From positions 549,822 through 613,821 of the forward strand of contig JAQJVL010000293.1 in the NCBI GenBank assembly GCA_035578905.1: a DNA stretch of 64,000 bases. Direction: 5' to 3'. The translations under genes and the position numbers were made by a program. Shown here piece by piece: positions 59,601-62,621 of the stretch. The stretch's first letter is position 1; each line of letters starts with the position of its first letter. The DNA comes from Stictocephala bisonia (lineage: Eukaryota > Arthropoda > Insecta > Hemiptera > Membracidae). A model generated the notes under the pieces. The model saw only the letters and a program-made list of their open reading frames with translations. It had not been told where the DNA came from and did not search any database.

Positions 59601-60803
59601 TTGCCACTTTTATTTGCTTCTGAAGTATACTGAATGATTTACTACAATACATGAAAATAACATACGGGGACAATTTGGTTTCAAAAAGCAGACATTTTGT
59701 TACAGCAAACATTTTTGTGGACAGAGACGGAAACCGAAGTGAACCGTAGAATGATATCAATTCTAGTTAAAATAATATATTATAATTTTGCCATGAGAAA
59801 AGCAATTATTTTACTTCAACAACAGTTCTTACATAATTACATTTCAAAAATTTTAGTTTTACTGATAAATATTTCACAGTATCTTAGGAGTGATTAATTT
59901 AATATGATTCAATTAGGCCTAGACAAATTACTAAATATAACGATTTTTTTTAAACACTATTAAAAATGACCATCAATCAAAATAAAGCAATGTCTAAATA
60001 CTGTAACAATACGACAAGTGACATAATGAGTCGGAATTAAACAATACAAAAGTAAGTAGACTAACTCTAAGTGAGTAAATCAGTCTGTAAAATGATACTG
60101 ATCTCAGTCGTTGTAGGCCTACACTGCATCCATTGATGATAAGTTATAAAGGAAGAAAGATTTTTATGAATGAAGTAGTAAAATCCATCCGCGACTAAGA
60201 AATTTGGGGTTTCGCCACTTGGATCTCAAGAATCACCGCATTTTTTAGCAATAAATTACCATGCAGGCATTTGCGCGGTCCCATATTGGGACTAAAGCTT
60301 TAAAGATATCGATCTGAAACCTAAACTAAAATGAAACTAAATAAACTTCTGACTAAAATTGTTTTTTTAAATTTCGATAACAGCTATAGTTTTATTTTGG
60401 CACTAGTTTGAATATTGAGTAACTTCGATAACCTATCAAATTGAAATGAAGGAGAATTCAAAAATTTTAAAAAGCGATTCGAGTGAAAGATGTCTTTATC
60501 TTTCTCAGCACGGGGGTTTAGAGCACTCTTAATGAAAATCAAATATCATGTGGTCTTTTTCGGCTTTATTACATTAGACATTATTTCACCCAAGTCATCT
60601 TTTTCGCTTACTCTGATGAGTGAAATATTAACCAATGATCTTAAAAGGATTAAATAAGAAAATATTTTTATGGACAAGCAACATTACCAACCTGAAAGCT
60701 ATTCCGTACTGATGGTGTACATCATCCTGAGTGAACAAGGCATAATCTGACCATACAATCTCCTTGTTTGGTCCTTCTTCAAAAAACTTCACTTTTATGT
60801 TTT
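11840..60803 (-). CDS. Relish: Relish-type NF-kB p100/p105 precursor, 3' part of gene (14 exons)
   Basis: Rel/NF-kB transcription factor with built-in IkB-like ankyrin inhibitor. In insects this family is the IMD-pathway effector that switches on antimicrobial peptide genes. Joined exons: 60803-60692, 56607-56477, 54081-53858, 46037-45911, 37023-36847, 33362-33095, 31519-31393, 28699-28501, 26482-26283, 25435-25319, 21682-21581, 17911-17878, 15032-14863, 11995-11840. Every junction is AG/GT and phase-compatible, giving 713 residues and one terminal TAG. Numbering from the first whole codon: IPT end 1-73, basic NLS 78-90, Ser-rich linker to about 340, six ankyrin repeats about 346-571, acidic linker 572-605, death-like domain about 606-700. 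The N-terminal DNA-binding half is outside the window. Drosophila Relish lacks a death domain, whereas this protein and vertebrate p100/p105 have one. Family assignment is seen directly; pathway role is inferred from the family. Confidence 0.95.
12558..13880. mobile_element. non-autonomous hAT-like element
   Basis: Left end TAGTGATGGCAACAATATATCG, right end (inverse) TAGGGATAGCAAATATTTTC, both followed inward by CGATATATC-like motifs typical of hAT ends. Flanks are ACCATAAC (12550-12557) and ACCATAAA (13881-13888), an 8-bp duplication with one mismatch, as hAT transposases make. No transposase ORF inside. Lies in the last Relish intron. Confidence 0.72.
14863..15032 (-). CDS. Relish: Relish exon: death-like domain, first part
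   Basis: Acceptor TGTTTACAG, donor GTAAGTTG. Encodes DNNDLFDKMTISKLCPLLD, then NWKDLFQRLKFTESEIDFCK and SPTLCAFKMAV. N-W-x-x-L-x-x-x-L and the S-P-T spacing match the death domain of p100/p105. Confidence 0.9.
15311..15565. repeat. possible TTAA MITE with GTTGGACA inverted motifs
   Basis: GC-richer island beginning at TTAACCCTTTCTCCTCAGAT, with repeated GTTGGACAT and GTCCAAC motifs in both orientations. I could not find a matching right-hand TTAA, so boundaries are uncertain. Confidence 0.35.
15805..15870 (+). repeat. short copy of the 30.5-kb hairpin repeat family
   Basis: Shares TAGTATATTAGAGA, GATAGGACATCA and AAGACAAGTTCACTAACA with 23745-23890 and 30477-30736. Only the leading part is present. 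Confidence 0.65.
16490..16890 (+). pseudogene. decayed LINE reverse-transcriptase C-terminus
   Basis: Reads NKIQNKFLRVILRK, then in another frame FIKPKVNKMIFKFSFNYI and HNFNKLPLEMKQS. The spacing and K-x-Q-x-K-x-L-R and F-N-K-L-P motifs resemble the C-terminal region of CR1/jockey-group RTs, including the element at 41-45 kb. Frameshifted and truncated; weak but repeated resemblance. Confidence 0.45.
17878..17911 (-). CDS. Relish: Relish 34-nt microexon in acidic linker
   Basis: Acceptor GATTTCAG, donor GTATGT. Encodes DESESAYAREW plus the first base of a Gly codon. Support comes from phase: the exon before ends in phase 0, the exon after needs two leading bases, and only a 3n+1 exon between them restores the frame. 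Skipping it would shift the death-domain frame. Confidence 0.8.
18150..18236 (+). mobile_element. SINE copy, 5' truncated
   Basis: Holds only the 3' end of the SINE: CGCTCATCTACACTCATCAC through GACGATCGGCGTCTTATAAA plus an (AAAT)n tail. Same family as 2790-3010, 40432-40625 and 53497-53765. Confidence 0.8.
18290..18372 (+). repeat. tRNA-Leu-like SINE head or tRNA relic
   Basis: TGGACAAGCGATCTAAAGC resembles the A-box and D-arm of tRNA-Leu (TGGCCGAGCGGTCTAAGGC) and CAGTTCGAATCCA resembles the B-box. Arms do not pair well enough for a functional tRNA. Confidence 0.5.
18426..19369. mobile_element. mariner-family element with about 260-bp inverted repeats
   Basis: Begins TACGAGGCGTG and ends as its inverse (CATGCCTCGTA) at 19369. 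Inverted repeats run about 18426-18690 and 19108-19369, with TA at both ends as for Tc1/mariner. It encodes only the decayed N-terminal part of a transposase. Confidence 0.82.
18740..19140 (-). pseudogene. mariner transposase N-terminal fragment
   Basis: Pieces in several frames follow family order: MKTADIHEKSVKFIEK from an ATG near 19135, then MSDGKVWKWVRAYK (helix-turn-helix region), VIENRRFTTASL, then MSRSVVYEIVTERLKYREFC and VPKILTENHKNKCL. The catalytic region is gone and there are multiple frameshifts and stops. Confidence 0.75.
19370..21580. other. Relish intron, no gene; possible tRNA-like relic near 20.9-21.0 kb
   Basis: AT-rich. On the minus strand 20995-20925 has GTGGTTAGAGGAGTTAGTAC and AGTTCAAATTC, weak A-box and B-box matches. 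Nothing else found. Confidence 0.3.
21581..21682 (-). CDS. Relish: Relish exon: end of ankyrin 6, acidic linker
   Basis: Acceptor TTTCAG, donor GTAAGTA, 34 codons, phase 0 at both ends. Starts ADLTLVDLFNSD, closing the last ankyrin repeat, then becomes strongly acidic (EFDLEPDLEIVDDYV), a PEST-like stretch between the ankyrin and death domains. Confidence 0.9.
22031..24186. mobile_element. hAT-like element with diverged ends
   Basis: Left end TAGTGGTGTGCGATGCAGCAA, right end (inverse) TAGGGGTGTGGGATGCATAAA, with GATGCA/ATCGAT-rich subterminal repeats on both sides. Flanks are CTCACTGC (22023-22030) and GTCACTGC (24187-24194), an 8-bp duplication with one mismatch. No transposase recognised. 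Contains a copy of the hairpin repeat family at 23745-23890. Confidence 0.72.
23745..23890 (+). repeat. copy of the 30.5-kb hairpin repeat family
   Basis: Shares GGTCACTAGGCCAGGAATTA, the GATAGGACATCA block, AAGACAAGTTCACTAACACC and a TTTTCTTCAGGT-like end with 30477-30736. Only one arm is present. It lies inside the 22.0-24.2 kb hAT-like element. Confidence 0.65.
24552..25020 (-). pseudogene. 5'-truncated CR1-group LINE 3' end
   Basis: On the minus strand the ORF 25004-24741 reads YNTRQKSHIDMPHVRLAKSQ, then FSHISLKYFNMLPENVKSEP and FKTIIQEWLTTQAFYEVKE, the C-terminal tail of CR1-like RTs (compare YNTRGSQKLDLPQHRLY and NPFYKLQEF in the 41-45 kb element). It ends with a short 3' UTR and an (ATTCT)n tail at 24552-24590, as LINEs of this group do. 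Confidence 0.75.
25319..25435 (-). CDS. Relish: Relish exon: ankyrin repeats 5 (end) and 6
   Basis: Acceptor CTTGCAG, donor GTATGT, 39 codons, phase 0 at both ends. Encodes IDVNAKNFDGKTPLAFVLGE and DSKDIADQLLKKK. The beta-hairpin D-x-N-A-x-x-x-D-G is the ankyrin signature. Confidence 0.95.
26110..26258 (-). repeat. SINE-like tRNA-derived repeat abutting an ankyrin exon
   Basis: Minus strand GTGGCCGTAGCTCTGGGGC (A-box-like) and CTGGTTCATGATTTGGGTG (B-box-like). A related block recurs at about 27362-27460 (AGAGGTAAAAACT, ATGGTCACCCA). It ends about 25 bases from the splice donor of the exon at 26283. Confidence 0.45.
26283..26482 (-). CDS. Relish: Relish exon: ankyrin repeats 4 and 5 (start)
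   Basis: Acceptor GTTTCAG, donor GTAAGTCC. Encodes GYNVCHLAVNKRKSDVLSSL, an acidic insertion (KSEETEEYMYSEDL), then NTALHIAVENRFKEVVKLLL. A SINE-like sequence ends only about 25 bases inside the following intron. Confidence 0.95.
27362..27560. repeat. partial copy of the 26.1-kb repeat
   Basis: GGCACAGAGGTAAAAACTCC and ATGGTCACCCATGG match the 26.16-kb repeat. A following block, TCTTGGTCAATGGTAACGTG, recurs in altered form at about 27525 (CTTGGTCAGCGGCAACATG). Confidence 0.4.
28501..28699 (-). CDS. Relish: Relish exon: ankyrin repeats 2 and 3
   Basis: Acceptor TTTGTAG, donor GTGAGC. Two textbook repeats: TPLHVAASKGSVDIVSLLL with GANVDATD, then TALHLAILRGSESMDVVAVL with NLSIYNVDG. Enters in phase 0, leaves in phase 1. 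Confidence 0.96.
28700..30476. other. Relish intron; no assigned gene
   Basis: 28860-28970 and 29500-29760 are GC-richer islands with short ORFs but no domain I recognise. 29830-30400 is T-rich. The 29.5-kb island could be a degraded retroelement. Confidence 0.35.
30477..30736. repeat. hairpin element with 83-bp arms
   Basis: Leader GGGCACTAGGCCAGGAATTA, then arms 30554-30636 and 30654-30736 that pair almost perfectly around a 17-nt loop (a few mismatches and wobbles). Related one-armed copies are at 15805-15870 and 23745-23890. Confidence 0.85.
31393..31519 (-). CDS. Relish: Relish exon: ankyrin repeat 1
   Basis: Acceptor GTTACAG, donor GTAAAT. With the previous exon it reads TEDSVLHVLAAS, matching the ankyrin start (D-T-x-L-H-x-A) with a diverged Thr. 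The long second helix and loop (ISNIINNVIDSLN) are typical of the first repeat in NF-kB precursors. Confidence 0.93.
31630..31835 (+). repeat. degenerate short tandem repeats
   Basis: Loose repeats of a motif like GTGCTA-CAAGTTGATCATGG, spaced about 30-40 bases, too diverged to give a clean unit. Confidence 0.4.
32268..32943. repeat. long palindromic element with AT-microsatellite core
   Basis: 32268-32400 and 32812-32943 are inverse copies (GTTAATAAATTTTCAC, CGAGGCCTTTCGCCAGCAAA, CATCAGGCAACACAAATTTT). The inner 32540-32605 and 32750-32810 also pair. The centre is a (TA)n tract at about 32605-32654 plus ATATATTTAT repeats. A second family member is at 60992-61215. Confidence 0.82.
33095..33362 (-). 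CDS. Relish: Relish exon: linker to ankyrin domain
   Basis: Acceptor TGTTACAG, donor GTGAGA. Lys/Ser-rich first half, then a predicted helical region (KTEKALSDLLKLKHRRK, QLFQTFLRRLFSYTV) ending LDTED. The last codon is split (AG|T, Ser). It leads straight into the first ankyrin repeat. Confidence 0.92.
33984..35007 (+). mobile_element. non-autonomous Helitron, copy B, in a Relish intron
   Basis: Starts TCTATATATTATGAAGCTCG right after an A and ends CTAG right before a T, the canonical A|T insertion with no target duplication. It shares the order of internal blocks with copy A, including the segment around CTTATGGGAAAA and the GC-rich degenerate repeats near the 3' end. ORFs across it are repeat translations without recognisable domains. 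Confidence 0.82.
35134..35745. mobile_element. TTAA MITE with internal 178-bp duplication
   Basis: TTAA at 35130-35133 and 35746-35749. Ends are CCCTAGGTTAGTGTGG and (inverse) AACCCTACGTTAGTGTGG. The first 178 bases, end motif included, are duplicated in tandem (second copy from 35312), with a 20-25 bp insertion in the second copy. Confidence 0.65.
35750..36846. other. Relish intron, nothing recognised
   Basis: AT-rich; no ORF with family features or repeat structure seen. Confidence 0.4.
36847..37023 (-). CDS. Relish: Relish exon: linker with LVFD|G motif
   Basis: Acceptor TTTGTAG, donor GTCTTA, which is weaker than the other donors. Encodes RLQDYAMLNGEEEAAQMLM, then ASRDLVFDGISKLL. LVFD followed by G (residues 228-232, bases 36934-36920) resembles the Drosophila Relish cleavage motif LQHD|G. 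Phase 1 on both sides fits its neighbours. Confidence 0.9.
37300..37797. mobile_element. TTAA MITE
   Basis: TTAA at 37296-37299 and 37798-37801. Ends are CCCATTGCTGATCAAAG and (inverse) CACATTGCGGATCGCG. The interior has no transposase. Confidence 0.6.
38586..38805 (+). repeat. 44-bp minisatellite, about five units
   Basis: Units start with GCAGGCTATTT at 38586, 38630, 38674, 38718 and 38762, each followed by GTAGCCC-like, AGTTACC and CCAGAGACAAA blocks. Period is exactly 44. Confidence 0.9.
38999..39110 (+). repeat. CCCA-rich minisatellite
   Basis: About three units of ACCCACCCACCCATA followed by CGTACAGTGGTAGTG. The same unit forms the array at 56085-56365. Confidence 0.85.
39165..39600 (+). 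repeat. divergent SINE-like repeat, long variant
   Basis: Matches the inverse of 58148-58567 over about 430 bases (GGCACTGGTGGCGCAGTGCT; TCAGACCAATAC; TGATCAGTGTCTTA). Its last 80 bases are a diverged version of the 3' end of the SINE at 53.5 kb. Confidence 0.6.
40432..40625 (+). mobile_element. SINE copy
   Basis: CATTTTGATAGGGATCAG through GGCCTTAGTTTGTAACAATG, CGCTCATCTACACTCATCAC and GGCGTCTTATGAATAAATAA. Same family as 2790-3010 and 53497-53765, plus orientation. Confidence 0.8.
41219..42048 (+). pseudogene. LINE ORF1 with SGNH-hydrolase-like domain
   Basis: The open frame from the 5' truncation point reads NLALYCDSQGRDLTLFL, then CLIIGGGNNV and HTSHGLHVSRRGKK. These match SGNH/GDSL blocks I (D-S with catalytic Ser), III (G-x-N-D, here GGGNN) and V (H of D-x-x-H). 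An esterase-like ORF1 is known in CR1-group LINEs. A stop at 41867 precedes a frame change; the tail (SSDDFPPLSPPV) ends at 42046-42048. The 5' end is missing. Confidence 0.75.
42108..44966 (+). pseudogene. CR1-group LINE ORF2 (AP endonuclease plus reverse transcriptase), two frameshifts
   Basis: Endonuclease: LKLLQVNMRCMRN, CVSEHWLTEDQ, LVILSIYRSPQGS, LIVAGDFNVDF, then after a frameshift near 42620-42660, GGLFADHDPLLLT (catalytic DH). A second frameshift lies near 43210 (A run). RT in 43254-44966: YRPISIVPIFSKLFE, FGFRAGRSTTGAV, CDLSKAFDCV (motif A), GVPQGSVLGP (motif B), IYADDTTLM (catalytic YADD) and the C-terminal thumb. The 570-codon RT frame is intact. It sits in a Relish intron in the opposite orientation. 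Confidence 0.9.
44967..45175 (+). mobile_element. 3' UTR and tail of the CR1-group LINE
   Basis: Short UTR ending AATAAAATTCTTGATTCTTG, a small direct repeat of ATTCTTG typical of CR1-like LINE 3' ends. Defines the element as about 41219-45175. Confidence 0.65.
45911..46037 (-). CDS. Relish: Relish exon: linker segment
   Basis: Acceptor GATTTAG, donor GTTAGT. Encodes 42 residues beginning MELQEGFIEEMTSLTSSDW. It is rich in Ser next to acidic residues (SADSEAIS), the kind of context kinases act on, but no site can be proven here. Lies between a CR1 LINE and a palindromic repeat, so it is a small exon within repeat-filled introns. Confidence 0.88.
46038..47062. other. Relish intron, nothing recognised
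   Basis: Short ORFs only; no domain or repeat seen. Confidence 0.4.
47063..47359. repeat. 297-bp palindromic element
   Basis: Arms 47063 to about 47207 and about 47215 to 47359 are inverse copies (GATGAGGAAGACAAAGGTAG; CATGTAATGATAGCAAATGT) meeting at a TATGTTATTATGTT core, with scattered mismatches. It lies 36 bp left of the piggyBac TTAA. Confidence 0.85.
47399..49562 (+). mobile_element. piggyBac element with both ends
   Basis: TTAA at 47395-47398 and 49563-49566. Left end CACGTCAGTGGCTACG, right end (inverse) CACGTCAAAGGCTAAGCC, giving short imperfect inverted repeats. Length 2,164 bp, normal for the family. It contains one transposase gene broken by frameshifts. Confidence 0.88.
47684..49188 (+). 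pseudogene. piggyBac transposase, three frameshifts
   Basis: Acidic Ser-rich N-terminus from ATG at 47684 (MSESDCNSDSEHSSSDDSGE). The frame breaks near 47884 (T run), continues 47895-48434, breaks near 48434-48446, continues to 49132, and breaks again in a T8 run at 49122-49130. Catalytic Asp candidates are present: LSLDEGM, FMDNYYNSP and GVDRHDQLL. The C-terminal Cys-rich finger starts CKVCQ and continues only after the last frameshift (CNEPQHYACF). All key residues survive, so decay looks recent. Confidence 0.9.
49781..52319 (-). mobile_element. 5'-truncated RTE-clade LINE with 12-bp target-site duplication
   Basis: ATAAAACTTTAT stands at 49769-49780 and again at 52320-52331, bracketing the element exactly. 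Its 3' end on the minus strand reads CCAATAGGGTCGTAAAAGC followed by (AATA)n. The 5' end is cut inside the endonuclease domain. Confidence 0.9.
49814..52319 (-). pseudogene. RTE reverse transcriptase ORF with a single nonsense codon
   Basis: Open from the truncation point (NGRRLIEICREHKMVIE). Endonuclease end: YQLDHVCMDK, GKDLGSDHYLSKIKI (catalytic SDH). RT: PIHKKGSKTDPGNYRGISLL, AGFRRGRSCPEQI, FIDFQKAYDS (motif A), GLRQGDGLSPILF (motif B), CLGFADDLALLA (catalytic FADD), KFKYLGETIT. A TAG at 50243-50245 follows LVEGQ; the same frame then resumes (RIIPNETVYKTI, FFRRKRISFLGHILRTED) and ends at 49814. This motif set and the (AATA)n tail fit the RTE clade. Otherwise undamaged over 2.5 kb. Confidence 0.92.
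52701..53395. mobile_element. possible pogo/Tigger-like MITE
   Basis: Left CAGCCTCATTATCTGGC and right (inverse) AGAGCCTCACATATAACAGG are loosely similar, with TATCCGACGT near the right end, resembling pogo-type ends. Similarity is weak. Confidence 0.3.
53497..53768 (-). mobile_element. SINE, most complete copy, with tRNA-like head
   Basis: Minus strand starts GATTGTAGCGTAGTTGGTTC (A-box TAGCGTAGTTGG), then GTCAGTTCGATCCCAATCAG (B-box), the body seen in other copies, GACGATCGGCGTCTTATGAA and an AAATAAATAAA-type tail. Pol III promoter boxes plus tail fit a tRNA-derived SINE. It lies about 90 bp from the Relish exon at 53858. Confidence 0.82.
53858..54081 (-). CDS. Relish: Relish exon: rest of NLS and Ser/Thr-rich linker
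   Basis: Acceptor TGTTTAG, donor GTAAGTA. Reads D-MHRKRPRQD, so the joined basic cluster is RRRDMHRKRPR. A low-complexity Ser/Thr-rich stretch follows, then an acidic helix-like segment (LYDSIDDFSEIMKDMI). Enters with two bases, leaves in phase 0. Confidence 0.93.
54268..54657 (+). repeat. 97-bp tandem repeat, four copies
   Basis: Units repeat every 97 bases (ATGCTATTAG at 54276, 54373, 54470 and 54567) with only a few differences, such as CTTGTGTC/CTTATGTC and GGTTAG/GGATAG. The last unit ends where the hAT remnant begins. Confidence 0.95.
54660..54985 (-). pseudogene. hAT transposase remnant: 5' end fused to C-terminal dimerisation domain
   Basis: Minus strand begins GGCGTCATTTAGGGGTGGCA, then CTGCCACCCC, like the ends of hAT elements. 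Soon after comes FPLLLKLYHCFTLFLSNQQS, then CERSFSCLWLLKTYTRNTID, the hAT-C dimerisation motif (E-R-S-F-S, L-K-T-Y-R). A frameshift follows and SLALLAIERNI continues. The catalytic core is deleted. Confidence 0.78.
55143..55641 (-). pseudogene. LINE reverse-transcriptase C-terminal fragment
   Basis: Frame one: LLVYLAAEYSAPVWLNSVHT, NIQLNWIMRAISGN. After a frameshift: STPLPWLPVLRNIAPPEIKR. The A-E-Y-x-A-P-V-W and P-W-L-P-V-L-x-N-I-x-P-P pattern is common in insect non-LTR retrotransposons. No tail or 5' part present. Confidence 0.75.
55808..55893 (-). repeat. tRNA-like sequence (SINE head or tRNA relic)
   Basis: GGTAGCTGAGCAGTATAAGG (A-box) and CTGGTTCAAATCCTAGCC (B-box) at tRNA-like spacing with a long variable-arm region, on the minus strand. 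Acceptor arm does not clearly pair. Confidence 0.55.
56085..56365 (-). repeat. CCCA-rich minisatellite, larger array
   Basis: About eight to nine units of CCACCCATACACGTACAGTG plus TATTGACCC-like spacer. The plus strand shows the same unit as 38999-39110, and the ORF through it is only repeat translation. Confidence 0.85.
56477..56607 (-). CDS. Relish: Relish exon: end of IPT fold and first part of NLS
   Basis: Acceptor TTTTAG, donor GTAAGC. Completes RTPPY, continues with VEVYFQLERPSDK and FEYHPNPNRRR. V-x-V-x-x-Q-L-x-R-P-S-D is the conserved last strand of Rel proteins. The arginine run begins the nuclear localisation signal, which the next exon finishes. Leaves in phase 1. Confidence 0.95.
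56608..58147. other. Relish intron, nothing recognised
   Basis: AT-rich. An imperfect direct repeat of AAACTATAAATAGTTT.AATTG lies at about 57580 and 57685; otherwise featureless. Confidence 0.4.
58148..58567 (-). repeat. divergent SINE-like repeat, long variant
   Basis: Inverse of 39165-39600 with moderate divergence; starts GACGCCAATCATAGATCTAT on the plus strand. The part at 58148-58280 is a diverged form of the SINE 3' end. Confidence 0.6.
58568..60691. other. Relish intron, nothing recognised
   Basis: AT-rich with short ORFs; CCCCTCCCCCCC tract near 58756. No domain or TE structure seen. Confidence 0.4.
60692..60803 (-). CDS. Relish: Relish exon: Rel-homology IPT/dimerisation domain
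   Basis: Acceptor after a T-rich tract ending CAG, donor GTTGGT. Enters with the last two bases of a codon and leaves after two bases of an Arg codon. Encodes IKVKFFEE, then VWSDYALFTQ and DDVHHQYGIAF, the diagnostic block of the second Rel-homology fold (family pattern DVHHQ followed by IVFRTP). First exon of the gene visible here. Confidence 0.95.
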
Positions 60804-60991
60804 CTGAAAAAAAAGTTTCAATAAGAAAAGGGTAATGAATTCAATCGCATGCTCAGTCTTAACATTGGATACTTCAAGAGTAATGAAATTATATATGTGG
60901 TGATTTATTTTTAAAACAAATAAATTTTCAAATTATATAAAAATATAGCAGTTTATTTGTCAGTTTAAGATGGAGTTGATATTGATATTAT

Positions 60992-61215
60992 CATAAATTT
61001 TCACAAATTACCAATAAAAACAATTTTTTACAAGGCCTTTTGCCAGCAATGCTGGTATCATCATTGTTTAATTAATTTATTTGGTTATAAACAAAACAAG
61101 ACAATAATGAGTTTGAAAAATATTAATTTATTGTTTATAATAAAATAAATTGATGTTGCCTGATGATGCATTGCTGGTGAAAGGCATTGTAAACATTTGT
61201 TTTTTTATTTATAAT
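60992..61215. repeat. second member of the 32.3-kb palindromic family
   Basis: ATAAATTTTCACAAATTACC, AAGGCCTTTTGCCAGCAATG and, inverse, TGTTGCCTGATGATGCA with GAAAGGC. The arms are shorter and more diverged than in the 32.3-kb copy. Confidence 0.75.
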
Positions 61216-62459
61216 TTAAAATAGCAGTTAATGATTTATAAATATTTTAACAGTAATAACTCATAAAAATACTCCTTACTAACAACATCTCATCCAGTTT
61301 ATAAATAGATATCCTTGATTAGAATAAAACATTCATAGCAACAGATAATATTTTTGAACAGTTGCTTCTGTACTACTATTCAAATCAACTTCATGAATGT
61401 ATAATTAAAGAATTATACATTCATGAATGTATATTAAAGAATTTTTCAATTTTTCAATTTTTTCCAAGGATTCCTTGATGGCAAGTTTGTTACGACTCGT
61501 TTTTTTTTTATAATATAGAAATATTGATGATGCCATGAGCCATGAACTTAACCCTATAAGATTACGGTATATCTCAGTGTTGAGTCAATATAACCAAGAT
61601 AAACAATTTGCACTTCTCTAGAGTAGTGTTTATCTCTCTACTAAAGAAAATTGAAAATAAAGCATTGAAAACGTTACTTTGCTAAATTTTAAGTATTACA
61701 CTGTCTTAACTGTCATTTGACTGCAATAGTATAGATTTGTGTTTCTTATTATTTTAAATAACAAAAAATTATTACAATAAGGACAAAAAAATTCTCAAAG
61801 AATAAAGGAAAAAACAAAAATTTGTACTGTAGAAATTATTTTATTTTTTAGTAGGTGATTGAAATTATTCATAGGCCTGTTATGAAAACATACTCAATAC
61901 CTGGTATGACAGATTGGTAGTTGTACAAAGTGATCAAATAACCACTTAGTTGTAGGGGGTGAATAAAGGAGGGGAGGGAAGTTACTATTCAGTACACAGT
62001 GATTAGGTTTATTAGTGATGCAAAATTGCATACCATTTTTTCACTTAGTTCTCGCAGATTGGTATTACAGTTTAGTATTTAAAACATTCCATTAAATAAA
62101 TTAATGCTATTTGTTTGATATAACTTCATTGTATAGTAATTCTTGTAAGTTCTCCATTACGTTGTAGGTTATTCTGCTCCAACTTCAGAATGGTCAGTTC
62201 TCTTTTATCATTTTTAGGAAGTGAAATATTAGATGTGATTAATTTAAATTTTATGGTAGCATTTGTTATGACTTTGATATAACTTAGGATGTCAACTCAT
62301 TTCTTTGGCTCAAATAGATCCAGGATGGCTCAACTTTGGAATACTTGTACACTTCAAGTGAAGCCATATGATAATAATATCGTACTAAACCAGGCAGAGT
62401 TGAACAATTTTTATTTTGTATTATATTGTTAATTCCAGTTATATCAGAGCCTAGATTAT

Positions 62460-62621
62460 AAAATCTTGATTACCTTATGTACCTCAAGATCCTGAAATAT
62501 TGTCTCCTTCTCCTATACATATTTTGGTGCATCTGAAGATGGTGCACAACGCAACGAAACACCTATAGGAAAAGAGGACAACATCTAAGGATCTTGAGGC
62601 ACATAAGGTAATCAAGATTTT
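62460..62621. repeat. inverted-repeat element
   Basis: Outer arms 62460-62493 and 62588-62621 (AAAATCTTGATTACCTTATG and its inverse). Pairing continues inward with ATTGTCTCCTTCTCCTATA against its diverged inverse. The loop region holds GCATCTGAAGATGGTGCACA and AACGAAACACC. Confidence 0.75.
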
